A DNA stretch of 15,878 bases. Source: an uncultured Spirochaetaceae bacterium (lineage in GTDB: Bacteria > Spirochaetota > Spirochaetia > Sphaerochaetales > Sphaerochaetaceae). How positions within the stretch are numbered: the first letter of the stretch is position 1; each line of letters starts with the position of its first letter. The notes beneath the pieces are model-generated. The model had not been told where the DNA came from. It did no database searches and saw only the letters and a list, made by a program, of their open reading frames with translations. The translations under genes and the position numbers were made by a program. Below are positions 6,564 to 14,105 of the stretch, in pieces. The DNA lies in the NCBI GenBank assembly GCA_946414625.1, contig CAMKPI010000024.1, forward strand, positions 1 to 15,878, given 5' to 3'.

Positions 6564-8049
6564 CCGAGAGCACCCTTAGAACAAATACCTTCAAATACTC
6601 GCTCTCGGGAAACGACAGACGCACGGGATGGTCCTCCGGCTGCGAGACTCGTTCCAGAATCTGGACTTCCACCCCCGCGTCTTTCGCCGCCCATCCCAAA
6701 ACGGTCCTGAAATCATCCCATCCAAGCGCGCCGGAGCAGGAACAGGTAAAAAGAATACCACCTCGCTTTATCTTTTCCATCGCAATGCGGTTCAAATCCT
6801 TGTATCCCTTCATAGCAGCCTGAAGGTCCTTCTGCGTTTTCGCGAGCTTCGGCGGATCAAGGACAATGATGTCATACTTATCAGGCTCCATACTGCGAAG
6901 GTATTCGAACATATCGGCCTTCTCGATCCTCACTCGGCAGGCAGAATCCGCCGGTATCACACCTCGCTCGGCGTTGAGGCGAACATTACGCCTCATGCGC
7001 TCCAGCGCGTCCAACGAAGAGTCCACGCAATCCACGCTTCCCGCGCCTCCCCGCATCGCATGGATGGTAAACGAACCAGTATAGCAACAGGCGTCAAGCA
7101 CTACCGGCGGCCGTTTTTCATTGGAAGCGGAGGCAAAGGACAGATCTGATGGGCCCCCCTGTTCGTAAGAAGCAGAGACAGCAGAGCGGGAAGCACACGG
7201 AGCCGAAACCTCTGAAAAGGCGGAAACTGACCCACTGGCAGCGCCGGAAGCATTCGAGGAGGAGCCTGACGCACTGGCAGCACCGGAAGCATTCGAGGAG
7301 GAACCTGACCCACTGGCAGAACCGGAAGCATTCGAGGAAAGAGGTTCTACACCGGACGCCATCTCCCTAACATATTTCTCGAAAACCATCCGGCTGTTCC
7401 TTTGGTCGCAGAAAAAACCGCTTTTCTGCCCGGTACCGGGAATAAACGTATAGTAGACACCATTCTCAACTATTTCAATTGGATCAAGCGCCTTTTCCGG
7501 CTGAAAGATCTCCGGCTCCCCGTCCGGACCCGCCATATAGTACTCGGTCGACTCCTTCAGATGCTCGATGCCGCAGAAAGCCGGATCTGTGTTCAGAATC
7601 AAAAGCCCCGGACGAACAGCGTCAAACAGCGCCCACACAATATGCTTACGATTGAAGAAAGCAGGACGAGCGGACAGAACCACCCGCAGTACATCTCCAT
7701 GCTTGTCGCAGGAGACGCCTGGCAGAAAATCCGCCTCACCATGGATGAGCCTGAATGAATTCGTGTCGCGGGAAGCAAATAGACCTCTTCTCCGCTCCAC
7801 AGACTCGACCATCTTTCTCTCCCACCACTCTCCGTCGGGCTTGTCATCCTCTTTCCATGAGAGAAGGCGCAACGGTATATGGGAGTCTGCATCATACCAC
7901 CCCCAGGCAAGAAAATTTCCCTCCGACGAGAGCACCTTGTGGACTCCTGCCTGAACCCGTCCGCCTCGCAAACCATCAATCGCTCCGCTGAACACCCACG
8001 GGTGCCGTCTCAAAAGGCTTTTTTCCTTCCCCTTAACGATGTAAACCAT
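6559..8049 (-). CDS. rlmI: RlmI-like SAM-dependent rRNA (cytosine-5) methyltransferase with a repeat insertion
   Basis: Closest in design to RlmI (YccW), which makes m5C at position 1962 of 23S rRNA; the exact site here is inferred. Residues 1-70 are a PUA-type RNA-binding domain (KEKSLLRRHPWVFSGAI). The central domain ends with GQKSGFFCDQRNSR (207-220), a family hallmark. The SAM-binding motif I is VLDACCYTGSF (317-327), motif IV is VLDPPKLAK (396-404), and CSCSG (436-440) holds the presumed catalytic cysteine. The start chosen is ATG at 8049, 4 bases after GGAGG; an in-frame ATG at 8112 has no ribosome site. At 496 residues it is about 100 longer than E. coli RlmI (396). The excess is mostly a Ser/Ala/Gly-rich segment (about 232-312) placed between the central domain and the catalytic domain, including three 13-residue repeats. 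The insertion is probably a surface linker that leaves the fold intact. Confidence 0.9.
   Translation of the reverse strand: MVYIVKGKEKSLLRRHPWVFSGAIDGLRGGRVQAGVHKVLSSEGNFLAWGWYDADSHIPLRLLSWKEDDKPDGEWWERKMVESVERRRGLFASRDTNSFRLIHGEADFLPGVSCDKHGDVLRVVLSARPAFFNRKHIVWALFDAVRPGLLILNTDPAFCGIEHLKESTEYYMAGPDGEPEIFQPEKALDPIEIVENGVYYTFIPGTGQKSGFFCDQRNSRMVFEKYVREMASGVEPLSSNASGSASGSGSSSNASGAASASGSSSNASGAASGSVSAFSEVSAPCASRSAVSASYEQGGPSDLSFASASNEKRPPVVLDACCYTGSFTIHAMRGGAGSVDCVDSSLDALERMRRNVRLNAERGVIPADSACRVRIEKADMFEYLRSMEPDKYDIIVLDPPKLAKTQKDLQAAMKGYKDLNRIAMEKIKRGGILFTCSCSGALGWDDFRTVLGWAAKDAGVEVQILERVSQPEDHPVRLSFPESEYLKVFVLRVLSG
7233..7349 (-). repeat. Three tandem 39-bp repeats inside the RlmI-like gene
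   Basis: Units at 7233-7271, 7272-7310 and 7311-7349 share the core ggaagcattcgagga; the last has diverged at its right end. The period is 13 codons, and the protein units are SSNASGSASGSGS, SSNASGAASASGS and SSNASGAASGSVS. An in-frame minisatellite of this sort could change copy number without breaking the frame. Confidence 0.92.
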
Positions 8050-8113
8050 CTCTCCTCCAGCAAAATGCTCCGTAAAACCGCAGGACAACGCCGCAAAACC
8101 ACTGTGCGACATC

Positions 8114-8280
8114 AGTGCATGGCTATGTCACAATATTTACAGTACCTGCATACGCTGTGCCCGCAGGCGGCACCTACTAATCTGGCAAATTGTGTCTATG
8201 CAATCAATGTACCTGCATACGCGGTACTCGCAGGCGGCACCACCGTTTAGTGCATGACCATGTTATATGTTATAGTACCT
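8114..8280. repeat. Intergenic tandem repeat, 66-67 bp period
   Basis: The mark gtacct recurs at 8142, 8209 and 8275. The blocks 8142-8174 and 8209-8241 are identical at 30 of 33 positions. The segments before the first and third marks (8114-8141 and 8249-8274) also match, both beginning agtgcatg. This gives two to two and a half copies. The array lies in the 523-bp gap between the divergent RlmI-like and uxaB genes, 64 bp upstream of the former's start codon. Confidence 0.8.
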
Positions 8281-8348
8281 CTGCCCCAAAGCCGTGTCAA
8301 ACTGCCTGCAATACCCGAAACATACAGTAACGGCGCAGAAAATCTTTC

Positions 8349-8377
8349 TTGATGTCGGAAAGAAGTTGCTCTATAAT
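8349..8377 (+). promoter_or_regulatory. Sigma-70 promoter for the uxaB-uxaA operon
   Basis: The -35 TTGATG (8349-8354) and perfect -10 TATAAT (8372-8377) have a 17-base spacer. Transcription would start near 8384, giving a leader of about 190 bases before uxaB. A small hairpin is possible in the leader (GTCCG 8426-8430 with CGGAC 8439-8443). No clear operator for a GntR-type uronate regulator was found. Confidence 0.72.
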
Positions 8378-8386
8378 TCATTGGAT

Positions 8387-8527
8387 ATGCAGACAATCCC
8401 GCCCTGCCTTGTTCCGGTCATGGATGTCCGCACAGATTCGGACAAAGTTCGGAAAGTGAGTCTAAGCGATGCGATAAATCAAATCGGGCAGAACAAAGCG
8501 GCAAAGCTCTGCGAAATGACAGCATAA
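8387..8527 (+). CDS. Possible 46-residue small ORF or gene remnant in the uxaB leader
   Basis: An ATG frame begins about 3 bases after the predicted transcription start and ends 45 bp before uxaB. It has no ribosome-binding site, so it could only be translated as a leaderless message, or it is not translated. The peptide has PCLVPVMD followed by VRKVSLSDAINQI. This spacing faintly recalls the N-terminus of type I-E Cascade subunit Cse1/Cas8e (PWIPV...VSLxDAL), but the match is short and no other cas gene is present. It is most likely a chance frame or a decayed fragment. Confidence 0.2.
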   Translation: MQTIPPCLVPVMDVRTDSDKVRKVSLSDAINQIGQNKAAKLCEMTA

Positions 8528-8572
8528 AAATGGAGAAGACTTCGACGAGGCCGACTCCACAAGGAGAATACT

Positions 8573-10072
8573 ATGGAAAAACTGAACTACAGCGTGCTAA
8601 GGAAGTCCGGCTACACGGGCTACATCTTGGAGAATGCTCCGGAAAAAGTCATGCAGTTCGGAGAAGGCAACTTCCTCCGCGCGTTCGTGGACTACTGGTT
8701 CGACCTCGCAAACGAAAAAGCGGGCTGGAACGGCAAATGTGTCCTTGTACAGCCGATCGCGCCGGGTCTTGCAGATCTCATCAACGAGCAGGAGGGGCTC
8801 TATACCCTGTATCTTCGCGGTTCGGAAAACGGACAGAAGGTGGACGCAAAGAGAGTTATCTCTTCGGTTTCCCGCTGTCTCAACCCGTATACGGAGAATG
8901 GCTTTTCCGACATGATGGCTCTTGCTAAAAGCCCGGATCTTGAGATAATCGTTTCAAACACAACGGAGGCCGGTATTGTCTACGACCCCGCCTGCAAAAT
9001 CGACGACAAGCCCGCGTCCTCTTTCCCCGGAAAGCTCACCCAGGTGCTCTTCGAGCGCTACAAGGCAGGGCTTTCTCCTCTCACTATTCTTGCTTGTGAA
9101 CTCATTGACAACAACGGAAAAGAGCTTTTGGCTTGCGTTAACAAATACATCGACCAGTGGGGGCTTGAGGATGGCTTCAAGTCTTATGTAAACGACAAAT
9201 GCCTCTTCTGCGGCTCCCTTGTGGACAGGATTGTTCCGGGGCGCATACGAGACCCGAAGGAAGTGGCAGAGCTCGAAGAAAAGCACGGCTACGCAGACCC
9301 GCTGCTTGATGTCGGCGAGGTTTTCGGACTATGGGTCATCGAAGGTCCAGCCGAGCTGAATGACCGTCTTCCGTTCAAGAAAGCGGGACTTTCCGAAAAC
9401 GTGTTCGTTGCTCCCGACATGAGCCCGTACAAAAAACGCAAGGTTCGTATCCTCAACGGCGCGCACACCGGTTTCGTTCCCGGAGCCTACCTTGCGGGAT
9501 TCGATATCGTACGCGACTGCATGAAAGACGACACAGTCCGCACGTTCATGAACAAAATGCTGGAAGACGAGGTGATTCCGACGATTCCGCTGGACAGGAA
9601 AGATTTGGAAAACTTCGCCGCCGCTGTACAGGATCGCTTCAACAACCCGTTTGTGGATCACCAGCTCCTTTCGATATGTCTCAACTCCACATCCAAGTGG
9701 CGCGCCCGCAACATGCCGAGTTTCCTCGATTATATTGAGAAGAAAGGCGAGCTTCCCCCGTGCCTCACAATGAGCCTCGCCCTTTACATAGCTTTCTATT
9801 CATGTGGAATAAAGGAACTGACAGACTCAGGACTTGTCTGCAAGCGTCCCAAAGGAGACGAATATACCGTCTGTGACGACAGGTGGGTGCTGGACTTCTA
9901 CTTCAAACACAAAGACGACAACGCCGATATTCTCGTGATGTCCGTCCTTTCCAACACCGAGATGTGGGGCAGAGATCTGACACAGGTGTCCGGGCTCACC
10001 GAGAAAACCATTGAAAACCTGAAGCTTATCCGCGAAAAAGGCGCGATGGAAGCGTTCAAGGCATGCGTCTGA
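8573..10072 (+). CDS. uxaB: Tagaturonate reductase (altronate oxidoreductase)
   Basis: Reduces D-tagaturonate to D-altronate with NADH, the second step of galacturonate catabolism after the isomerase UxaC. The 499-residue protein belongs to the mannitol dehydrogenase/polyol-uronate oxidoreductase family. The N-terminal Rossmann domain opens with MQFGEGNFLRAFVDYW (27-42). The family signature KVRILNGAHTG (290-300) provides the catalytic Lys, Asn and His (K290, N295, H298) at the start of the helical C-terminal domain. Its length is close to that of E. coli UxaB (483), and pairing with an altronate dehydratase 21 bp downstream separates it from the fructuronate reductase UxuB. The start ATG at 8573 has AAGGAG 6 bases upstream. 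Expression is from 8349-8377 and presumably induced by uronates, though no operator is recognised. Confidence 0.93.
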   Translation: MEKLNYSVLRKSGYTGYILENAPEKVMQFGEGNFLRAFVDYWFDLANEKAGWNGKCVLVQPIAPGLADLINEQEGLYTLYLRGSENGQKVDAKRVISSVSRCLNPYTENGFSDMMALAKSPDLEIIVSNTTEAGIVYDPACKIDDKPASSFPGKLTQVLFERYKAGLSPLTILACELIDNNGKELLACVNKYIDQWGLEDGFKSYVNDKCLFCGSLVDRIVPGRIRDPKEVAELEEKHGYADPLLDVGEVFGLWVIEGPAELNDRLPFKKAGLSENVFVAPDMSPYKKRKVRILNGAHTGFVPGAYLAGFDIVRDCMKDDTVRTFMNKMLEDEVIPTIPLDRKDLENFAAAVQDRFNNPFVDHQLLSICLNSTSKWRARNMPSFLDYIEKKGELPPCLTMSLALYIAFYSCGIKELTDSGLVCKRPKGDEYTVCDDRWVLDFYFKHKDDNADILVMSVLSNTEMWGRDLTQVSGLTEKTIENLKLIREKGAMEAFKACV

Positions 10073-10093
10073 CACGAGGACAACGGAGAATTT

Positions 10094-11572
10094 ATGAAAG
10101 TACTGCAGATAAACCCAATTGACAACGTGGCTGTCGCGCTCCATCCCATCTCCCGCGGCGAAGAGGTATGTGTCACGGGCTACAAGGTGGTTGCAAAAGA
10201 AGACATCCCGCAGGGACACAAGATTTCCCTGCGCCCCATAAAAAAAGGGGAAAATATCGTGAAGTACGGCTTTGCGATAGGCTCCGCCACAGAAGATGCC
10301 GATGCCGGGGCTTGGATGCACACCCACAACGTGCGGACGAACCTTTCCGGCGAAGTTGAATACGCGTACCACCCCACTCTGAGGTTTCCCGACCCTGTTC
10401 AGCCGGAGAATTTTATGGGCTACAAGAGGCCGGACGGACGCTCTGCCATACGCAACGAAATATGGATCATCCCGACAGTGGGCTGTGTGAACGACATTGC
10501 AAAGCGCCTTGTCCGAGAGAACCAGGATCTTGTAAAAGGCTCTATCGACGGGCTCTACACATTCACCCATCCGTTTGGCTGCTCCCAGACGGGACACGAC
10601 CACGCCCAGACAAGGCGGCTTCTGGCGTCCCTCGTCCGGCACCCGAACGCGGGCGGCGTGCTTGTGCTGTCACTGGGGTGCGAGAACCTGACTCACGAGC
10701 AGTTCCTGGAGGAGCTGGGTCCCTACGACCCCGCCCGCGTAAAATTCCTCACATGTCAGGATGTCACGGACGAGTTCAGCACGGCCAGCGCCCTCTTGAA
10801 GGATCTTGCTGCCTATGCCGGACAATTCAAGCGAGAATCGATTCCCGTGAGCGAGCTTGTAATCGGAATGAAATGCGGTGGCTCTGATGGCTTGTCTGGA
10901 ATTACGGCAAACCCGACTGTCGGTCGCTTCAGCGACATGATGGCTTCTCGCGGCGGATCCACGGTTCTCACAGAGGTTCCGGAGATGTTCGGCGCCGAAG
11001 GCTTCCTGATGAACAGGTGCGCGTCGGAAGAGGTATTCAAAAAAGCAGTGAACATGCTGAACGGCTTCAAAAACTACTTCATCAGCCACGGAGAGGTGGT
11101 TTACGACAATCCGTCCCCGGGAAACAAAGCAGGCGGAATTACGACCCTTGAGGACAAGTCCTGCGGCTGCGTCCAGAAAGGCGGCACTGCCCCGATCATG
11201 GATGTCATTGGCTATGCGGAACCCGTTGTCACCAAGGGGCTCAACATGCTCTACGGACCTGGAAACGATCTTGTCTCCTCCACCGCAATGACTGCCTCGG
11301 GAGCCCACATGATTCTTTTCACAACAGGACGCGGCACTCCGTTCGGTGCTCCTGCGCCAACACTGAAAATCTCCACAAACAACCAGCTTTTCGAGAAGAA
11401 ACCCGGCTGGATCGACTTCAACGCCGGGGTGATTGTGGATGGAGTGACAATCGATGAAGCAGCAAACGAGTTGCTTCATCTTGTAATTGAGGTTGCAAGC
11501 GGCAAGAAAACACGTGCCGAAGAGAATGGCTTCCGCGAGATTTCGATTTTCAAAGACGGTGTAGTGCTTTAA
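10094..11572 (+). CDS. uxaA: Altronate dehydratase (full-length, SAF domain plus catalytic domain)
   Basis: Dehydrates D-altronate to 2-keto-3-deoxy-D-gluconate; UxaA enzymes need iron. The 492-residue protein is a complete fusion of the small SAF domain (1-85, with HTHNVRTNLSG at 76-86) and the large catalytic domain (from about 105). Conserved blocks include GYKRPDGRSAIRNEIWIIPTVGC (109-131), HPFGCSQTGHDHAQT (159-173), LGCEN (194-198), GMKCGGSDGLSGITANP and the late GNKAGGITTLEDKSCGC. C131, C163 and C196 are candidate metal ligands. It starts at ATG 10094, 21 bp after uxaB, with GGAG about 6 bases upstream, so the two share a transcript that ends at 11626-11674. The next enzymes (KDG kinase and KDPG aldolase) are not in the window. 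Confidence 0.95.
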   Translation: MKVLQINPIDNVAVALHPISRGEEVCVTGYKVVAKEDIPQGHKISLRPIKKGENIVKYGFAIGSATEDADAGAWMHTHNVRTNLSGEVEYAYHPTLRFPDPVQPENFMGYKRPDGRSAIRNEIWIIPTVGCVNDIAKRLVRENQDLVKGSIDGLYTFTHPFGCSQTGHDHAQTRRLLASLVRHPNAGGVLVLSLGCENLTHEQFLEELGPYDPARVKFLTCQDVTDEFSTASALLKDLAAYAGQFKRESIPVSELVIGMKCGGSDGLSGITANPTVGRFSDMMASRGGSTVLTEVPEMFGAEGFLMNRCASEEVFKKAVNMLNGFKNYFISHGEVVYDNPSPGNKAGGITTLEDKSCGCVQKGGTAPIMDVIGYAEPVVTKGLNMLYGPGNDLVSSTAMTASGAHMILFTTGRGTPFGAPAPTLKISTNNQLFEKKPGWIDFNAGVIVDGVTIDEAANELLHLVIEVASGKKTRAEENGFREISIFKDGVVL

Positions 11573-11590
11573 GGTCTGTTTCCGCGGTTA

Positions 11591-11606
11591 TCCCGGTTAT
11601 CCGGGA
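11591..11606. other. Small perfect hairpin downstream of uxaA
   Basis: TCCCGG (11591-11596) and CCGGGA (11601-11606) flank a TTAT loop. It has no T-tract and is probably not the terminator itself; it may protect the 3' end of the uxaBA transcript. Confidence 0.45.
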
Positions 11607-11625
11607 ATCGCACGCATTTAATGAT

Positions 11626-11674
11626 AAAGGGAGCGGTTTTGAAAGAAATTCAAAACCGCTCCCTTTTACTTTTT
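11626..11674 (+). terminator. Strong intrinsic terminator after uxaBA
   Basis: A 17-bp perfect stem (11626-11642 with 11650-11666), loop AAGAAAT, is followed by a T-rich tail (TTTTACTTTTT, 11664-11674). On the other strand the tail is weaker, but the stem could also stop transcripts from the converging hydrolase gene, whose stop is at 11699. Confidence 0.93.
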
Positions 11675-11698
11675 AACAAGATTTCCGAAACAAGATAA

Positions 11699-12625
11699 TC
11701 AGCGTTCCACGTATTTCTCCAGGAAGTCCGCAACGCTTTTCTTGTATGACTCGGGATCCTCGAGAATCATCATCGTATGATCCGCAGTCTTTGACGACAC
11801 CTTGACCTTGATTCCCTTCTTTGCATCATAGAGCTCCTCAAAAGCCGGCGAATACGGAACCTTTTTATCCGCTTCGCTGTGGAAGAAAAGCACTGGAAGG
11901 GACTCGGGATAGGCAGAAACTGAACGCAATGGATTAACAGAACTTGTAGAAAAGCCGTATCTCAGCTTCAGATAGGCATCCATTGCCGGGATGAACGGAC
12001 GGAAGAATTTCAATACAAATCCCGGAACGTTCGGAATCAGCATGTCGCGCGACTCAGCAAAGGACGAATCCTCAACAATGAAGTCGAGTTTTTCCGTTTT
12101 CTCCGCAGCCATCAGAACGGTAGCGGCGCCCATGGACATTCCCGCAAAGCCCACCACATCCTGCTTTCCTATCTGCGTCTGTGCATCCTTCGCCACAGCA
12201 CGGACATCCATCTCTTCGTAGTAGCCGAAACTGACGAAACGAGGCTCGTCGTAGCCGTGTCCCCTCTGGTCGAATACAACACAGTTATACCCCAAATCAT
12301 GGAAAAGCACGACATGTGGCATCATATTGATCCTGTTTCCATTGTAGCCATGGGCAAGAACCACCATTTTCCTGCTGCCGGGACACTCAAAAATTTCATA
12401 ATGGACAACATAGCCGTCTTCCGAGACGCACTCGTGCTCTGAAGGGTGGAGAGAGTCGATGTAATAGAAAGCATCGAAACCGTATTCCGCTTCCTTTTCC
12501 GCTTCCTCCTCAAAACTGTTAAGTTCAGGATGAACAAACTTCTCGGCCACCACCACGCCGAATCCGGCGCATAGAACGAAGTAAATCGCAACAATCCAAA
12601 TAAGAATCTTCAGTGTTTTTTTCAT
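11699..12625 (-). CDS. Membrane-anchored alpha/beta hydrolase (serine esterase/lipase-like)
   Basis: A 308-residue protein with an N-terminal hydrophobic segment (7-27) after Met-Lys-Lys, which acts as a membrane anchor or uncleaved signal, so the catalytic domain probably faces the periplasm. The alpha/beta-hydrolase triad is visible: nucleophile S164 in GMSMGA (162-167), D253 in FFHSEADKKVPY (247-258) and H283 in ADHTMM (281-286). The oxyanion-hole loop is AHGYNGNR (91-98), and VVFDQRGHGYDEP (116-128) is the classic strand-turn after it. The layout resembles YqkD-type hydrolases of Bacillus and Clostridia, whose substrates are unknown. There is no convincing lipobox at C19. The ATG at 12625 has GGAG 5 bases upstream. 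It lies 99 bp after the UDP-glucose dehydrogenase gene on the same strand with no terminator seen between, so cotranscription is possible. Confidence 0.88.
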   Translation of the reverse strand: MKKTLKILIWIVAIYFVLCAGFGVVVAEKFVHPELNSFEEEAEKEAEYGFDAFYYIDSLHPSEHECVSEDGYVVHYEIFECPGSRKMVVLAHGYNGNRINMMPHVVLFHDLGYNCVVFDQRGHGYDEPRFVSFGYYEEMDVRAVAKDAQTQIGKQDVVGFAGMSMGAATVLMAAEKTEKLDFIVEDSSFAESRDMLIPNVPGFVLKFFRPFIPAMDAYLKLRYGFSTSSVNPLRSVSAYPESLPVLFFHSEADKKVPYSPAFEELYDAKKGIKVKVSSKTADHTMMILEDPESYKKSVADFLEKYVER

Positions 12626-12724
12626 AACATCTCCATATAAAAATCAAAAGCAATTCACAAAACAAACCAAATAACCAAAACCGCCATTCGAACAAAAAAG
12701 CGAGAGCCAGAGCCCGCAGAGAAG

Positions 12725-13951
12725 TCAGTCCCTTCCGAAAAGATCCCGCGTGTAGACCTTCTCCTTCACATCGTCAAGCTCTAGGCTGTAACGATTCGCG
12801 ATTATCGCATTGCTCATTTCCTTGAATCGACGAAGGTCATTCACAACAAGAGAACCGAAAAAAGTGTCACCGTCGTTGAGAACAGGCTCATATACCACAA
12901 CTCGTGCTCCCTTGGCCTTGATTCGCTTCATCACACCCTGGATGCTGCTGGAACGGAAATTATCCGACCCAGTCTTCATCGTGAGGCGGTATACACCGAT
13001 TACGACCTCTCGTTCCTTTTCCTTGGAATACGAATCATTGGACCCGTAGGCTCCTGCGACCTCCAGCACCCTGTCGGCAATGAAATCCTTCCTGGTACGG
13101 TTTGATTCAACTATTGCCTCAATAAGGTTTTCCGGCACATCCTTGTAGTTGGCAAGAAGCTGTTTCGTATCCTTTGGCAGGCAATAACCACCATAGCCAA
13201 ACGAAGGATTGTTATAGAAATTTCCGATTCTGGGGTCAAGACACACGCCGTCGATGATCGATGCGGTGTCAAGCCCTTTTATCTCAGCATATGTGTCAAG
13301 TTCGTTGAAAAAAGAAATCCTGAGGGCAAGGTACGTGTTTGCAAAAAGCTTCACCGCCTCTGCCTCGGTGCGCCCCATGATAAGAACTTCCGGACAGTTC
13401 AGAGCGGCATCCTTCAATAGCCCGGCAAAAACCGCTGCTCTCTCCTTCTCTTCCTCCCCCGAGCCACATCCGACTATTATCCGAGACGGATGGAGGTTGT
13501 CGTAAAGTGCACGCGACTCGCGGAGGAACTCCGGACTGAACAGGATATTTGATGTTCCAAACCGCTTGCAAAGAGACTCAGTATAGCCCACCGGAATCGT
13601 CGATTTGATCACTATCATGGCGTCACGGTTAAGAGAGAGAACCTTCTCCACCACGCTTTCGACAGCGCTCGTGTCAAAAAACGCCCGCTTCGGGTCATAG
13701 TTGGTTGGAGTGGCGACAATGACAATCTCCGCGTCTCCGTATGCGTCATCGGCATCGAGCGTCGCCCTGAGATGGAGGGGCTTTTCCGAAAGGTATTCCT
13801 CAATCTCCTTATCCTCTATCGGCGACTCGTGACGGTTTATCATATCGACCTTTTCACGCAGCACATCAACGGCAACCACATCATTTTTCTGGGAAAGAAG
13901 CACGGCGAGACTAAGCCCAACGTAACCCGTTCCCGCAACAGCAATGCGCAT
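12725..13951 (-). CDS. ugd: UDP-glucose 6-dehydrogenase
   Basis: Oxidises UDP-glucose twice with NAD to UDP-glucuronate, a donor for surface polysaccharides and glycolipids. The 408-residue protein starts with the NAD-binding GTGYVGLSLA (7-16). It contains IKSTIPVGYTE (115-125), FSPEFLRES (138-146), the active-site helix EAVKLFANTYLALRISFFNELDTYAE (198-223, with K201 and N205), and the catalytic cysteine C257 in GYGGYCLPKDTKQL (252-265) with K260 and D261. These are the hallmarks of the bacterial Ugd family (E. coli 388 residues). The start chosen is ATG at 13951, just after AGGAGG; a TTG 21 bp upstream is rejected because it precedes the ribosome site. An inverted repeat lies at 13963-13977. 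The substrate could also be a related UDP-sugar such as UDP-N-acetyl-mannosamine, but the length and motifs favour UDP-glucose. Confidence 0.92.
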   Translation of the reverse strand: MRIAVAGTGYVGLSLAVLLSQKNDVVAVDVLREKVDMINRHESPIEDKEIEEYLSEKPLHLRATLDADDAYGDAEIVIVATPTNYDPKRAFFDTSAVESVVEKVLSLNRDAMIVIKSTIPVGYTESLCKRFGTSNILFSPEFLRESRALYDNLHPSRIIVGCGSGEEEKERAAVFAGLLKDAALNCPEVLIMGRTEAEAVKLFANTYLALRISFFNELDTYAEIKGLDTASIIDGVCLDPRIGNFYNNPSFGYGGYCLPKDTKQLLANYKDVPENLIEAIVESNRTRKDFIADRVLEVAGAYGSNDSYSKEKEREVVIGVYRLTMKTGSDNFRSSSIQGVMKRIKAKGARVVVYEPVLNDGDTFFGSLVVNDLRRFKEMSNAIIANRYSLELDDVKEKVYTRDLFGRD

Positions 13952-13962
13952 ATGCCCTCCTG

Positions 13963-13977
13963 TATGATACAATCATA
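13963..13977. promoter_or_regulatory. Perfect inverted repeat upstream of ugd
   Basis: TATGAT-ACA-ATCATA has two perfect 6-bp arms with a 3-bp spacer, 11 bases upstream of the ugd start and touching its ribosome-binding site. It could be an operator or a small mRNA hairpin that affects translation. No clear promoter was identified in the short gap. Confidence 0.4.
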
Positions 13978-14007
13978 TCACAAAAGACATTTTCTCTTCC
14001 ATATGTC

Positions 14008-14034
14008 AAAAAAAACCACGCCTTACGGCGTGGT
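14008..14034 (-). terminator. Intrinsic terminator after the permease gene
   Basis: On the minus strand ACCACGCC, loop GTAA and GGCGTGGT (14015-14034) precede a run of T (14008-14015). It lies 72 bases past the permease stop codon. Two weaker hairpins (14046-14060 and about 14065-14091) lie between, and the palindrome ATGCCTCAGGCAT (14108-14120) overlaps the end of the permease coding sequence. Confidence 0.93.
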
Positions 14035-14105
14035 ATGCTTATTTTTGCGGTATTTCCGCACTTCAAGGCGCGGCAATGAAAAGCCTCGCCTCGTTCCTGA
14101 ACCCG

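Noticed and set aside
8050..8112. N-terminal extension of the RlmI-like protein by 21 residues
   Set aside because: The upstream ATG has no ribosome-binding site, and the PUA domain begins directly after the ATG at 8049, which has GGAGGAG in front.
8114..8280. Possible CRISPR array
   Set aside because: There are only two to three units, the similarity extends into what would be spacers, and no cas gene is nearby.
10670..11479. Long minus-strand open frames opposite uxaA and uxaB
   Set aside because: They are shadows of strongly conserved coding sequence on the plus strand and have no recognisable domain or ribosome site.
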